64,000 nt of DNA. It comes from Anianibacter sp965662745 (GTDB taxonomy: Bacteria; Pseudomonadota; Alphaproteobacteria; Rhodobacterales; Rhodobacteraceae). The stretch is taken from the NCBI GenBank assembly GCA_965662745.1, contig CBFIJK010000013.1, positions 3,783 to 67,782 on the forward strand. Direction: 5' to 3'. The position numbers were made by a program, and so were the translations under genes. The notes under the pieces were generated by a model. It was not told where the DNA came from and did not search any database. It saw only the letters and a program-made list of their open reading frames with translations. How positions within the stretch are numbered: position 1 is the stretch's first letter; every line of letters begins with the position of its first letter. Positions 10,468-19,239 of the stretch are shown here, piece by piece.

Positions 10468-11433
10468 ATGGCTTCGAAAGAGACGCAAGGTTCGCTGCTT
10501 TTGGTGGCAGTGCTGGCAGGGACAGTCGGCTTTGTCGCATTCATCGTGCTTCTGGTTCTGGGTGCCTTCGCCCTGACCCCGGCATTCTTCATCGCACTGG
10601 TCGTCGCGCTTGTCGTGGCCGTCATCCTCTACCTCGGCTTTCACGGCAAGGCGGAGCACACGGATGGCACGGGAACACCGGGCACGGGGCACGCAGGCGA
10701 CGCGCCGTCTGCTGCTGCGGCCAGCACCGCTGCCGCAGGATCGGCGGCCGCGACCAGCGGAACGGCCGGTGGCGGCGCAGCGGCAAAGCCCGCCGCATCG
10801 GCTACTGCGCCTGCATCGGAAACGGCATCGTCCGGTTCCACCTCGATGCCGGCATCCGAAACCACATCTTCGGCCACCGCAGCAGCGGCAGCCCCCGGGG
10901 CTGCGGCAGTTCCGCCCAGCGGCGCGGCGCACAAAGACGAAGACACGTCACAGGGCGACGGCACCGCGACCTCGGATGCCACATCGGACATGCCCTCTGG
11001 CGGCACCGCGCGTCCAGCGCCGGGCGCGGCCAAGGATGCAGGCTCTTCCGCCGAGGCGAGCCCGGCAAAGGCCGACCCGACCCCGGCAGACACGCCGTCG
11101 GGCACCGGAGCCGCCGCAGGCACCTCGCCGCCGGATGTATCTGACGAGGACAAGCCCCAGATGCTGGACGGCCCGCGTGAAAGCGGTGCAGATAACCTCA
11201 AGGAAATCAAGGGCGTCGGGCCCAAGATGGAAAACATGCTGAACGGCATGGGTATCTACCATTTCGATCAGATCGCATCCTGGTCCGAGCGCGAGCTCGC
11301 CTGGGTCGATCAGAACCTGCAAGGCTTCAAGGGTCGCGCCAGCCGTGACAACTGGATCGAGCAGGCCAAAACACTTGCCTCTGGCGCGGAGACGGAATTC
11401 TCGAGCCGCGTTCAAAAGGGCGGGGTCTACTGA
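10468..11433 (+). CDS. Membrane-anchored protein with NuoE-type C-terminal helix-hairpin-helix domain
   Basis: 321 residues in three parts: two hydrophobic helices (about 10-32 and 38-58), a long Ala/Ser/Thr/Pro-rich low-complexity linker (about 62-235), and a C-terminal domain (about 238-312) paralogous to the NuoE tail, with ADNLKEIKGVGPKMENML and SRDNWIEQAKTLASGAETEF. The arrangement suggests a tethered domain near the membrane, possibly touching complex I, but this is inference. It lies between nuoE and DUF5337/nuoF in the same direction. The function is unknown. Confidence 0.75.
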   Translation: MASKETQGSLLLVAVLAGTVGFVAFIVLLVLGAFALTPAFFIALVVALVVAVILYLGFHGKAEHTDGTGTPGTGHAGDAPSAAAASTAAAGSAAATSGTAGGGAAAKPAASATAPASETASSGSTSMPASETTSSATAAAAAPGAAAVPPSGAAHKDEDTSQGDGTATSDATSDMPSGGTARPAPGAAKDAGSSAEASPAKADPTPADTPSGTGAAAGTSPPDVSDEDKPQMLDGPRESGADNLKEIKGVGPKMENMLNGMGIYHFDQIASWSERELAWVDQNLQGFKGRASRDNWIEQAKTLASGAETEFSSRVQKGGVY

Positions 11434-11442
11434 GGACGCTGA

Positions 11443-11676
11443 ATGGCCGAAAAGCCAAGCGACACGGATCGGGAACTGGGCAGACAGGCGCGCATGGTCG
11501 CGCTTGTCATTGCCGTGACCATGCTGCTGTGGATGGCTGCAAGCTGGTTCGGCGGCGCACTTGGCCTACCTCCACGTTACGCGTTCCTCTTCGATTTCGC
11601 GGCTTTGGCGGCCTTCTTCTGGGCCATGGTCGTGACCTACCAGATCTGGCGGAAACGCCGGGACAACCAAGGATGA
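11443..11676 (+). CDS. DUF5337 small membrane protein
   Basis: 77 residues with two predicted transmembrane helices (about 17-37 and 46-67), a charged N-terminus and a basic C-terminus (WRKRRDNQG). It matches the DUF5337 type found in Rhodobacteraceae nuo operons. It sits 9 bases after the preceding gene and 7 bases before nuoF. No biochemical role is known; an accessory or assembly role for complex I is a guess from position. Confidence 0.7.
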   Translation: MAEKPSDTDRELGRQARMVALVIAVTMLLWMAASWFGGALGLPPRYAFLFDFAALAAFFWAMVVTYQIWRKRRDNQG

Positions 11677-11683
11677 CGACGCA

Positions 11684-12979
11684 ATGCTAAGCGACAAGGA
11701 CCGGATCTTTACCAATCTCTACGGCATGCACGATCGCACGCTGGCGGGCGCCCAGGCGCGCGGGCATTGGGATGGAACCGCGGACATCATCGGAAAAGGC
11801 CGCGACTGGATCATCGACACGATGAAGGCGTCGGGCCTGCGCGGGCGTGGCGGTGCGGGCTTTCCCACCGGTCTGAAGTGGTCCTTCATGCCCAAGGAAA
11901 GCGACGGGCGGCCCAGCTATCTGGTGGTGAACGCCGACGAATCAGAGCCGGGCACCTGCAAGGACCGCGAGATCATGCGCCATGATCCGCACACCCTGAT
12001 CGAGGGCTGTCTGATCGCATCCTTCGCGATGAGCGCGCATGCCTGCTATATCTACATCCGCGGCGAATACATCCGCGAGAAAGAGGCGCTGCAGGCCGCA
12101 ATCGACGAGGCATACGACAAGGGCTTCGTCGGCAAGAATGCCTCCGGTTCTGGCTGGGATTTCGACATCTACCTCGTGCATGGCGCGGGCGCTTATATCT
12201 GCGGCGAGGAAACCGCGCTCCTGGAAAGCCTTGAGGGCCGCAAGGGCATGCCGCGTCTCAAGCCGCCCTTCCCTGCGGGCGCGGGCCTTTACGGCTGCCC
12301 CACCACCGTCAACAACGTCGAATCCATCGCCGTCGTGCCCACCATCCTGCGGCGCGGGGCGGAATGGTTCGCGGGCTTTGGCCGCCCGAACAACGCGGGC
12401 ACCAAGCTGTTCGCGGTATCGGGCCATGTGAACAACCCCTGCGTTGTCGAAGAAGCGATGTCGATCACCTTCGAGGAACTGATCGAGACCCATTGCGGCG
12501 GCATTCGCGGCGGCTGGGACAATCTCAAGGCCGTGATCCCCGGCGGATCCTCTGTCCCTTGTATCCGGGGCGAGCACATGCGCGAGGCGATCATGGATTT
12601 CGATTACCTGCGCGAACAGCGCTCGGGCCTCGGGACTGCAGCCGTGATCGTGATGGACAAGGACACCGACATCATCAAGGCGATCTGGCGCCTTGCGAAA
12701 TTCTACAAGCATGAAAGCTGCGGCCAGTGCACGCCCTGCCGCGAAGGCACGGGCTGGATGATGCGGGTCATGGACCGGCTGGTGACGGGCGAGGCAGAAG
12801 TCGAAGAAATCGACATGCTGCTCGACGTGACCAAACAGGTCGAGGGCCACACGATCTGCGCGCTTGGCGACGCGGCGGCCTGGCCGATCCAGGGCCTGAT
12901 CCGCAACTTCCGCGATGAGATTGAGGACCGCATCAAGCACAAGCGCACCGGCCGCGTGTCGGCGGTGGCCGCTGAATGA
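11684..12979 (+). CDS. nuoF: NADH-quinone oxidoreductase subunit F
   Basis: 431 residues, the 51 kDa NADH- and FMN-binding subunit. The NADH-binding glycine loop GRGGAGFPTGLKWSF and the N3 4Fe-4S motif ESCGQCTPCREG are intact, as is GAGAYICGEETALLESLEG. The stop overlaps the start of the next small gene (ATGA at 12976). Confidence 0.96.
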   Translation: MLSDKDRIFTNLYGMHDRTLAGAQARGHWDGTADIIGKGRDWIIDTMKASGLRGRGGAGFPTGLKWSFMPKESDGRPSYLVVNADESEPGTCKDREIMRHDPHTLIEGCLIASFAMSAHACYIYIRGEYIREKEALQAAIDEAYDKGFVGKNASGSGWDFDIYLVHGAGAYICGEETALLESLEGRKGMPRLKPPFPAGAGLYGCPTTVNNVESIAVVPTILRRGAEWFAGFGRPNNAGTKLFAVSGHVNNPCVVEEAMSITFEELIETHCGGIRGGWDNLKAVIPGGSSVPCIRGEHMREAIMDFDYLREQRSGLGTAAVIVMDKDTDIIKAIWRLAKFYKHESCGQCTPCREGTGWMMRVMDRLVTGEAEVEEIDMLLDVTKQVEGHTICALGDAAAWPIQGLIRNFRDEIEDRIKHKRTGRVSAVAAE

Positions 12980-13335
12980 GCGTACCGGTGCGTTATATCC
13001 TGCCGCTGCTTGTCGGCCTGACGGTCATCTCGGGCTGTTCGACCGCGCGGAATCTGGTCAGCGGCGATCCCGAGGTGTCTTTCGAAGGCATCCGGCACAA
13101 GGCAAATCTAAGCCCGGATACCAGCCGAGGCCGGGATTTCGTCGTCACGGTCAGCCCCTTTGCCGTCAATCCCGGCGCGGCGCTGGAAGCGGGACGGTAT
13201 GAGGCGACGAAATACTGCCTCAAGCAATATGGCGGGTCCGATGCCAGTTGGACGGTTGGCCCCGATGACGACCCGGCTGGGTTTCGTCCGGTCAATGACA
13301 CCATTACCCTAGACGGGCGCTGCACGCAGAGCTGA
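12976..13335 (+). CDS. Small putative lipoprotein in the nuo operon
   Basis: 119 residues. The N-terminus has a positively charged start, a hydrophobic core and a lipobox-like VISGC ending at Cys20, predicting export and lipid anchoring. The mature part has no recognisable domain; two further cysteines (in KYCLKQY and GRCTQS) could form a disulfide. The ATG overlaps the nuoF stop, so expression is coupled to nuoF. Confidence 0.6.
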   Translation: MSVPVRYILPLLVGLTVISGCSTARNLVSGDPEVSFEGIRHKANLSPDTSRGRDFVVTVSPFAVNPGAALEAGRYEATKYCLKQYGGSDASWTVGPDDDPAGFRPVNDTITLDGRCTQS

Positions 13336-13338
13336 TCC

Positions 13339-13839
13339 ATGACTGAAGAGGCCCATCATCTTGCCGAGCTGAACGTCGGGCGCCTTGTCGCGGAACCGGG
13401 CGATCCACGCGTGGCAGAGTTCATGGACGCGCTCGATCGGATCAACGGGCTGGGCAAGCGGATGCCGGGTTTCGTGTGGATGATGGAAGGTTCCGGCGAG
13501 CCGGGCACCGGTAACACAGAAGCGAAGATCGACGGCGATCCGCTTTACGTTTCGAACCTGACCGTCTGGGAAGACGCCAGGACGCTGGAAGATTTCGTCT
13601 GGAAGACCGTTCACCGGCAATTCTACAACCGCCGCGCCGAATGGTTCGAGGTTCTCGGCGAGATGCATTTCGTGATGTGGTGGGTGCCGGCAGGGCATCG
13701 CCCGACCCTTGATGAGGCGCTAGGCCGCCTTGACCATCTGCGCCAACACGGCGACACAGACCACGCATTCGGCTGGTCCCATCTGAAAGACGCGACCGCC
13801 TGGAAAACGCACCAGTGCGCGCCAATCGCAGCGGAGTAA
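13339..13839 (+). CDS. DUF3291 domain-containing protein
   Basis: 166 residues with features of DUF3291: LAELNVGRLVAEPGDPRV at the start, conserved NLTVWEDARTLEDFVW, HRQFYNRRAEWFE and MWWVPAGHRPTLDEAL. The fold is expected to be a ferredoxin-like alpha/beta barrel, as in antibiotic monooxygenase-like proteins; no reaction is known. It starts 3 bases after the lipoprotein gene and ends 3 bases before nuoG. Confidence 0.75.
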   Translation: MTEEAHHLAELNVGRLVAEPGDPRVAEFMDALDRINGLGKRMPGFVWMMEGSGEPGTGNTEAKIDGDPLYVSNLTVWEDARTLEDFVWKTVHRQFYNRRAEWFEVLGEMHFVMWWVPAGHRPTLDEALGRLDHLRQHGDTDHAFGWSHLKDATAWKTHQCAPIAAE

Positions 13840-13842
13840 CGC

Positions 13843-15861
13843 ATGAGCGAGCTGAGGAAGATCATCATCGACGGCGACGAGATCGAGGTCGATCCCGCCA
13901 TGACCATCCTGCAGGCCTGTGAGCAGGCGGGGATCGAAATTCCCCGCTTCTGCTATCACGAGCGTCTGTCGATCGCGGGCAACTGCCGCATGTGCCTTGT
14001 CGAGGTTGTCGGCGGCCCGCCGAAGCCCGCCGCAAGCTGCGCGATGCAGGTCAAGGATTTGCGCCCTGGCCCCGAAGGCCAGCCGCCTGTGATCAAGACG
14101 ACCTCGCCCATGGTCAAGAAGGCCCGCGAGGGCGTGATGGAGTTCCTGCTGATCAACCATCCGCTCGATTGTCCGATCTGCGATCAGGGCGGCGAGTGCG
14201 ATCTTCAGGACCAGGCGATGGCCTATGGCGTGGATTTCTCGCGCTACCGCGAACCCAAGCGCGCCGTGGACAACATGGATCTTGGCCCGCTTGTCGGGAC
14301 CGCGATGACGCGCTGCATTTCCTGCACCCGGTGCGTGCGCTTCATCACCGAAGTCGCGGGCATGCCGGAACTTGGCCAGACCGGGCGTGGCGAAGATGCC
14401 GAGATCACCGCCTATCTGGGCCAGACGCTCGAATCCGAGATGCAGGGCAATATCGTCGATCTGTGCCCCGTCGGTGCGCTGACGTCGAAGCCTTATGCGT
14501 TCACCGCCCGCCCGTGGGAGCTGACGAAGACCGAGACAATCGACGTGATGGACGCGCTCGGCTCGAACATCCGTGTTGATACGAAGGGCCGCGAGGTCAT
14601 GCGTATCCTGCCGCGCAACCATGACGGCGTAAACGAGGAATGGCTGTCGGACAAGTCGCGTTACGTTTGGGACGGTTTGCGTCGCCAGCGGCTCGACACG
14701 CCGTACATCCGCGAAAACGGCAAGCTGCGCGCCGCAAGCTGGGGCGAGGCGCTGTCAGCGACCGCCAAGGCGATGGCGGGCAAGACCGTGGCCGGTCTCG
14801 TGGGTGATCTCGCGCCCGTCGAGGCGGCCTATGCGCTGAAAACGCTCATCGAGGGGCAGGGCGGCCGCGTCGAATGCCGCACCGACGATGCCAAGCTGCC
14901 CGAGGGAAACCGGTCAGGCTATGTCGGAACGGCGACGATCGAAGAGATCGAAGAGGCCGACAATATCCTGCTGATCGGCACCAACCCGCGCGCGGAATCG
15001 CCGGTGCTGAATTCGCGCATTCGCAAGGCCTGGGCGCGCGGCGCCAAGGTCGCGCTGATCGGCGAGGCGGTCGATCTGACCTATGACTACAGCCATATTG
15101 GCACCGACCGCGCAGCGCTCGTGAATCTCGTGGGCCAGGATCATTCCGACAAGAAGGACCTGAACGGTGTCATGATCATCGGCCAGGGCGCCTTGACTGG
15201 CCCGGATGGCGCTGCGGTTCTCAGCCAGGCGATGAAGGCTGCCGAAGCCGCCGTTTCCAAGGTGATGATCCTGCACACAGCAGCCTCGCGCGTTGGCGCG
15301 ATGGATATCGGCGCCGTGACGCAAGGCGGGATCGACGCCGCGATGGACGGGGCCGATGTGGTCTACAACCTTGGCGCTGACGAAGTCGAGATCGCCAAGG
15401 GCCCCTTCGTGATCTACCAGGGCAGCCACGGTGACCGGGGCGCGCACCGCGCCGATATCATCCTGCCCGCCGCCGCCTATACCGAGGAACAGGGCCTCTT
15501 CGTGAATACCGAAGGCCGCCCGCAGCTTGCGCTGCGCGCCAACTTCCCGCCGGGCGAGGCCAAGGAAAACTGGGCGATCCTGCGTGCCCTGTCGGGTGAG
15601 ATGGGTGAAAAGCTGCCCTTCGATACCATCGGGCAGCTGCGCGCCGAGATCGTCAAGGCGGTTCCGGATCTGGCGAAGATCGACGAGGTTTCCGAAAACG
15701 AATGGCAGCGTGTGCCGCTGCAAAAGCCGGGCTCTGGCGATTTCGCGTCGCCGGTCAAGGATCACTACCTGACCAACCCGATCGCGCGCGCCTCGACGCT
15801 GATGGCGGAATTGTCGCGGCTTGCGGCGGATCGCGGGCAAACGGCGCTCGCGGCGGAATAG
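13843..15861 (+). CDS. nuoG: NADH-quinone oxidoreductase subunit G
   Basis: 672 residues, the short mitochondrial/alphaproteobacterial form (75 kDa subunit), not the ~900-residue enteric form. The N-terminus holds the 2Fe-2S ligands (PRFCYHERLSIAGNCRMC), then the His-Cys3 cluster (DCPICDQGGECDLQDQ) and the 4Fe-4S ligands (RCISCTRCVRF and DLCPVGALTSKP). The remainder is the molybdopterin-oxidoreductase-like domain without cofactor. Confidence 0.96.
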   Translation: MSELRKIIIDGDEIEVDPAMTILQACEQAGIEIPRFCYHERLSIAGNCRMCLVEVVGGPPKPAASCAMQVKDLRPGPEGQPPVIKTTSPMVKKAREGVMEFLLINHPLDCPICDQGGECDLQDQAMAYGVDFSRYREPKRAVDNMDLGPLVGTAMTRCISCTRCVRFITEVAGMPELGQTGRGEDAEITAYLGQTLESEMQGNIVDLCPVGALTSKPYAFTARPWELTKTETIDVMDALGSNIRVDTKGREVMRILPRNHDGVNEEWLSDKSRYVWDGLRRQRLDTPYIRENGKLRAASWGEALSATAKAMAGKTVAGLVGDLAPVEAAYALKTLIEGQGGRVECRTDDAKLPEGNRSGYVGTATIEEIEEADNILLIGTNPRAESPVLNSRIRKAWARGAKVALIGEAVDLTYDYSHIGTDRAALVNLVGQDHSDKKDLNGVMIIGQGALTGPDGAAVLSQAMKAAEAAVSKVMILHTAASRVGAMDIGAVTQGGIDAAMDGADVVYNLGADEVEIAKGPFVIYQGSHGDRGAHRADIILPAAAYTEEQGLFVNTEGRPQLALRANFPPGEAKENWAILRALSGEMGEKLPFDTIGQLRAEIVKAVPDLAKIDEVSENEWQRVPLQKPGSGDFASPVKDHYLTNPIARASTLMAELSRLAADRGQTALAAE

Positions 15862-15864
15862 GGC

Positions 15865-16254
15865 ATGAGGTGTGCCGGTGCCGGTTGGATGGCCGTTCTG
15901 GCCGTTTGCGCCTGCGCCGGTCCGCAGCTTCCCGACGATGCTAGGATCGGCGACTACCTTGGCATCGAAACACGCCTCTTGGAGGGCGATCTGGTGAACT
16001 TTCTCGTCCAGATGAGTCCCGAGGCCGCCCCGGCCCAGGTCGAGGCTTATACAGAATGTGCGGCGGCGCGCTATGCGCTGATCCGCGGATACGGTTTCGC
16101 GCGCCACGTGCGCACAAATGTAGAGTTAAAGGGTGGCGTCTGGCTTGGAGATGCGGTTTACACCATCTCGAACGCGCTTCCCGACGGTCTTCGCACCATA
16201 GACGCAGAGGTTGTCGTGGCGAATTGCGAGGACTCAGGCATACCGACGGTGTGA
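15865..16254 (+). CDS. Hypothetical exported protein in the nuo operon
   Basis: 129 residues. A short hydrophobic N-terminus (AGWMAVLAVCACAG) looks like a signal peptide; the VCAC sequence is an imperfect lipobox. The mature region has two more cysteines (TECAAARY and VANCED), compatible with a disulfide. I recognise no domain. It sits 3 bases after nuoG and 6 bases before nuoH, resembling the small exported gene after nuoF. Confidence 0.55.
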   Translation: MRCAGAGWMAVLAVCACAGPQLPDDARIGDYLGIETRLLEGDLVNFLVQMSPEAAPAQVEAYTECAAARYALIRGYGFARHVRTNVELKGGVWLGDAVYTISNALPDGLRTIDAEVVVANCEDSGIPTV

Positions 16255-16260
16255 GGACCA

Positions 16261-17289
16261 ATGGCTGACTTCTTTTCGACCGGACTGGGCATTTTCGTCC
16301 TGACATTGGCGCAGGGTCTGTTGATGGCCGTGTTCCTTCTGCTTTCGGCGTATTTCATTCTGTATGCGGATCGTAAGGTCTGGGCGGCTGTGCAGATGCG
16401 CCGCGGCCCGAATGTCGTGGGCGCATGGGGTCTGCTGCAAAGCCTCGCGGACATGATGAAGCTGGTCCTCAAAGAGGTCGTGATTCCTGCGGGCGCTGAC
16501 CGCACCGTGTTTCTTCTGGCGCCGGTGCTCTCCTTTGCGCTGCCCATGGCGGCCTGGGCGGTCATTCCGTTCAACGACAGCTGGTATCTGTCCAATATCA
16601 ACGTCGCGATCCTTTATATCTTTGCCATCTCCTCGCTCGAGGTCTACGGCGTGATCATGGGTGGTTGGGCGTCAAACTCCAAATATCCGTTCCTCGGCTC
16701 GCTCCGCTCTGCCGCGCAGATGATTTCCTACGAGGTGTCCATCGGTCTCATCATCATCGGTGTGATCTTGTCGACGGGGTCGATGAACTTTGGCGATATC
16801 GTCCATGCGCAGGACGGGTCCTATGGCCTGTTCAACTGGTATTGGCTGCCGCACCTGCCGATGGTGGTGCTGTTCTTCGTGTCGGCACTGGCCGAAACCA
16901 ATCGCCCGCCGTTCGATCTGCCCGAGGCGGAATCCGAACTCGTCGCGGGCTATCAGGTGGAATATTCCTCGACGCCATTCCTTCTGTTCATGGCCGGCGA
17001 ATACATCGCCATGTTCCTGATGTGCGCCCTCATGAGCCTGATGTTCTTCGGAGGCTGGTTGTCGCCCATCCCCGGCCTGCCCGACGGCGCGCTTTGGATG
17101 ATTGCCAAGATGGGCTTCTTCTTCTTCATCTTCGCGATGGTGAAGGCCATCGTGCCGCGCTATCGCTATGACCAGCTGATGCGCCTTGGTTGGAAAGTTT
17201 TCCTTCCCCTGTCGCTTTTCTGGGTCGTTCTGGTATCCTTCTTTGCACAATACGAACTGTTCGGCGGGGCCTATGCCCGCTGGCTATAA
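16261..17289 (+). CDS. nuoH: NADH-quinone oxidoreductase subunit H
   Basis: 342 residues, about eight membrane helices. NuoH joins the peripheral and membrane arms and lines the quinone chamber. The conserved quinone-site loop AETNRPPFDLPEAESELVAG and MRRGPNVVGAWGLLQ are intact. It is followed by a methyltransferase-like gene rather than nuoI. Confidence 0.96.
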   Translation: MADFFSTGLGIFVLTLAQGLLMAVFLLLSAYFILYADRKVWAAVQMRRGPNVVGAWGLLQSLADMMKLVLKEVVIPAGADRTVFLLAPVLSFALPMAAWAVIPFNDSWYLSNINVAILYIFAISSLEVYGVIMGGWASNSKYPFLGSLRSAAQMISYEVSIGLIIIGVILSTGSMNFGDIVHAQDGSYGLFNWYWLPHLPMVVLFFVSALAETNRPPFDLPEAESELVAGYQVEYSSTPFLLFMAGEYIAMFLMCALMSLMFFGGWLSPIPGLPDGALWMIAKMGFFFFIFAMVKAIVPRYRYDQLMRLGWKVFLPLSLFWVVLVSFFAQYELFGGAYARWL

Positions 17290-17317
17290 AAAAATGAGCA
17301 GAGGCAGAGAAATTACC

Positions 17318-18061
17318 ATGGGCATCGACCTGGTTCTAATTTCACGTCTTGCTGATCTGTCGACCCGCATGCCGACCCCCAAACGCAGCCTGATGTTAGG
17401 CCGCCAGACCATCGTTCTTCGCGAGAAAGGCAATCAGCGCTATCGCAAGGCGCTGCGCTGGGCAGGTGTCGAGGACAAGGAGATCACCGATCTCGTCCCC
17501 GAGGACCGCTATGCCGAGGCCGCGCTGCGCGAGCTTGGCTATGGCAATGTTGAATCGCTTGATTTCAGCCCGTCGGAGGGCGCCGAGCATGTCGTCGATC
17601 TGAACTACCCGGTGAAAGAAAGCCTGCACGAGCAGTTCGACTTCATCTACGACGGCGGCACGATTGAGCATGTGTTCAACGTCGCGCAGGCGCTTGAGAA
17701 CGTGTTCAACATGCTGCGGCCCGGCGGCGTCTTTGCGTCGGCCAACGGCATGAACGGTTGGTGGGCGCATGGACTCTACCAGTTCAACCCCGATCTTGTG
17801 TATTCCTTCTGGAAGCGCAGCGTGGGATGCGAAGTCATGAACTGCATCGCGCTTCCGGCGCATCAGAAATTCCCGGCGGTTGACCTGCCGGACCCGGCAG
17901 ATTACGGACGCCGCTTACGCCGGCTTGCAAAGAAACTGCCTGAAAGCCGCGTCTATCTCTACTACGAGATCCGAAAATCCGAAGAGGCAGTGCTGACCGG
18001 CCCTGCCTTGCAATCCGACTACGTTTCGCGTTGGCAGCGAGACGATGGTCACGTGAACTGA
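17318..18061 (+). CDS. Methyltransferase-like protein between nuoH and nuoI
   Basis: 247 residues. The core resembles class I SAM-dependent methyltransferases: a strand after VESLDFSP, FDFIYDGGTIEHVFNV as motif IV-like, and NMLRPGGVFASAN as motif VI-like. A clear glycine-rich SAM loop is not obvious, so activity is uncertain. ATG 17318 is chosen because GAGGCAGAG lies upstream; ATG 17294 follows an A-run without a ribosome site, and the frame before it overlaps nuoH. It begins 28 bases after nuoH and ends 16 bases before nuoI, so it is part of the operon. The substrate is unknown. Confidence 0.65.
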   Translation: MGIDLVLISRLADLSTRMPTPKRSLMLGRQTIVLREKGNQRYRKALRWAGVEDKEITDLVPEDRYAEAALRELGYGNVESLDFSPSEGAEHVVDLNYPVKESLHEQFDFIYDGGTIEHVFNVAQALENVFNMLRPGGVFASANGMNGWWAHGLYQFNPDLVYSFWKRSVGCEVMNCIALPAHQKFPAVDLPDPADYGRRLRRLAKKLPESRVYLYYEIRKSEEAVLTGPALQSDYVSRWQRDDGHVN

Positions 18062-18077
18062 CGGAGGCACACGCGCC

Positions 18078-18572
18078 ATGGCAACGATTGATTACGCCCG
18101 CGCCACGCGCTACTTCCTGCTTACGGATTTCATCAAGGGTTTTGCCCTGGGCTTGAAGTATTTCTTCGCACCCAAGGCGACCTTGAACTATCCGCATGAA
18201 AAAGGCCCGCTCTCGCCCCGTTTCCGGGGCGAGCATGCGCTGCGCCGGTATCCCAACGGCGAAGAGCGTTGCATCGCTTGCAAACTGTGCGAGGCGATCT
18301 GCCCCGCGCAGGCGATCACCATCGACGCAGAGCCGCGCAGCGACGGCAGCCGCCGGACGACGCGATACGATATCGACATGACAAAGTGCATCTACTGCGG
18401 CTTCTGCGAAGAAGCCTGCCCGGTGGATGCCATCGTCGAAGGCCCGAATTTCGAGTTTTCGACCGAGACCCGCGAAGAGCTGTTCTACGACAAGGCCAAA
18501 CTTTTGGCGAATGGCGAACGGTGGGAAGCGGAAATCGCACGCAATCTGGAACTCGACGCGCCTTACCGCTAA
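18078..18572 (+). CDS. nuoI: NADH-quinone oxidoreductase subunit I
   Basis: 164 residues, the TYKY subunit. Two 4Fe-4S motifs for clusters N6a and N6b are complete: CIACKLCEAICPAQAI and CIYCGFCEEACPVDAI. The N-terminal amphipathic helix (YFLLTDFIKGFALGLKYFF) packs on the membrane arm. GGAGGC lies upstream of the start. Confidence 0.96.
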   Translation: MATIDYARATRYFLLTDFIKGFALGLKYFFAPKATLNYPHEKGPLSPRFRGEHALRRYPNGEERCIACKLCEAICPAQAITIDAEPRSDGSRRTTRYDIDMTKCIYCGFCEEACPVDAIVEGPNFEFSTETREELFYDKAKLLANGERWEAEIARNLELDAPYR

Positions 18573-18624
18573 AGGTCGCGCCATGGGCGGCCAGAGAGTC
18601 GCCGCGCCGCAGGGGAACGAACCG

Positions 18625-19239
18625 ATGGCTGCCGCAAGCTTTGCTTTTTATCTCTTCGCGATCACAGTGGTCGCGGCCGGGCTTTTCACCGTGATCGCCC
18701 GCAATCCGGTGCACTCTGTGCTCTGGTTGATCCTCGCCTTCCTGTCATCGGCTGGCCTCTTCGTTCTGATGGGCGCTGAGTTCGTCGCGATGCTTTTGAT
18801 TATCGTCTATGTGGGCGCGGTCGCGGTGCTGTTCCTCTTCGTCGTGATGATGCTCGACGTGGATTTCGCGCAGCTGAAGGCGGAGATGGCGAAATACATG
18901 CCGGTCGCCCTGCTGATCGGCGTGGTGATCCTGATGCAGCTTGCCATCGTCTTCGGCGCCTGGACCAGCGCAGATCAGGCCGAAAGCTTGCGTGCTGCCG
19001 TCACGCCCGATCCCAGCGAAGTGCAGAACACCGCCGCGCTCGGGCAGTTGATCTATGACGATTACATCCTGCTGTTCCAGCTTTCGGGGCTGATCCTTCT
19101 GGTGGCGATGATCGGTGCGATCGTGTTGACGCTGCGCCACCGCCCGAATGTGAAGCGGCAGGATATCCTGGCGCAGATGTACCGTGATCCGGCGAAGGCG
19201 CTTGAGATGAAAGACGTGAAACCGGGGCAGGGCCTGTGA
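18625..19239 (+). CDS. nuoJ: NADH-quinone oxidoreductase subunit J
   Basis: 204 residues with about five membrane helices and the conserved LLIIVYVGAVAVLFLFVVMML of helix 3. ATG 18625 is preferred because AGGGGAA lies eight bases upstream and the protein then begins close to the first membrane helix; ATG 18583 would add 14 residues. NuoJ belongs to the proton-translocating membrane arm. Its stop overlaps a GTG-started small ORF. Confidence 0.94.
   Translation: MAAASFAFYLFAITVVAAGLFTVIARNPVHSVLWLILAFLSSAGLFVLMGAEFVAMLLIIVYVGAVAVLFLFVVMMLDVDFAQLKAEMAKYMPVALLIGVVILMQLAIVFGAWTSADQAESLRAAVTPDPSEVQNTAALGQLIYDDYILLFQLSGLILLVAMIGAIVLTLRHRPNVKRQDILAQMYRDPAKALEMKDVKPGQGL

Noticed and set aside
10660..11140. 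Coding disruption or repeat expansion in the Ala/Ser/Thr/Pro-rich stretch
   Set aside because: The frame is intact and the composition fits a disordered linker; no tandem unit is regular enough to be called a repeat.
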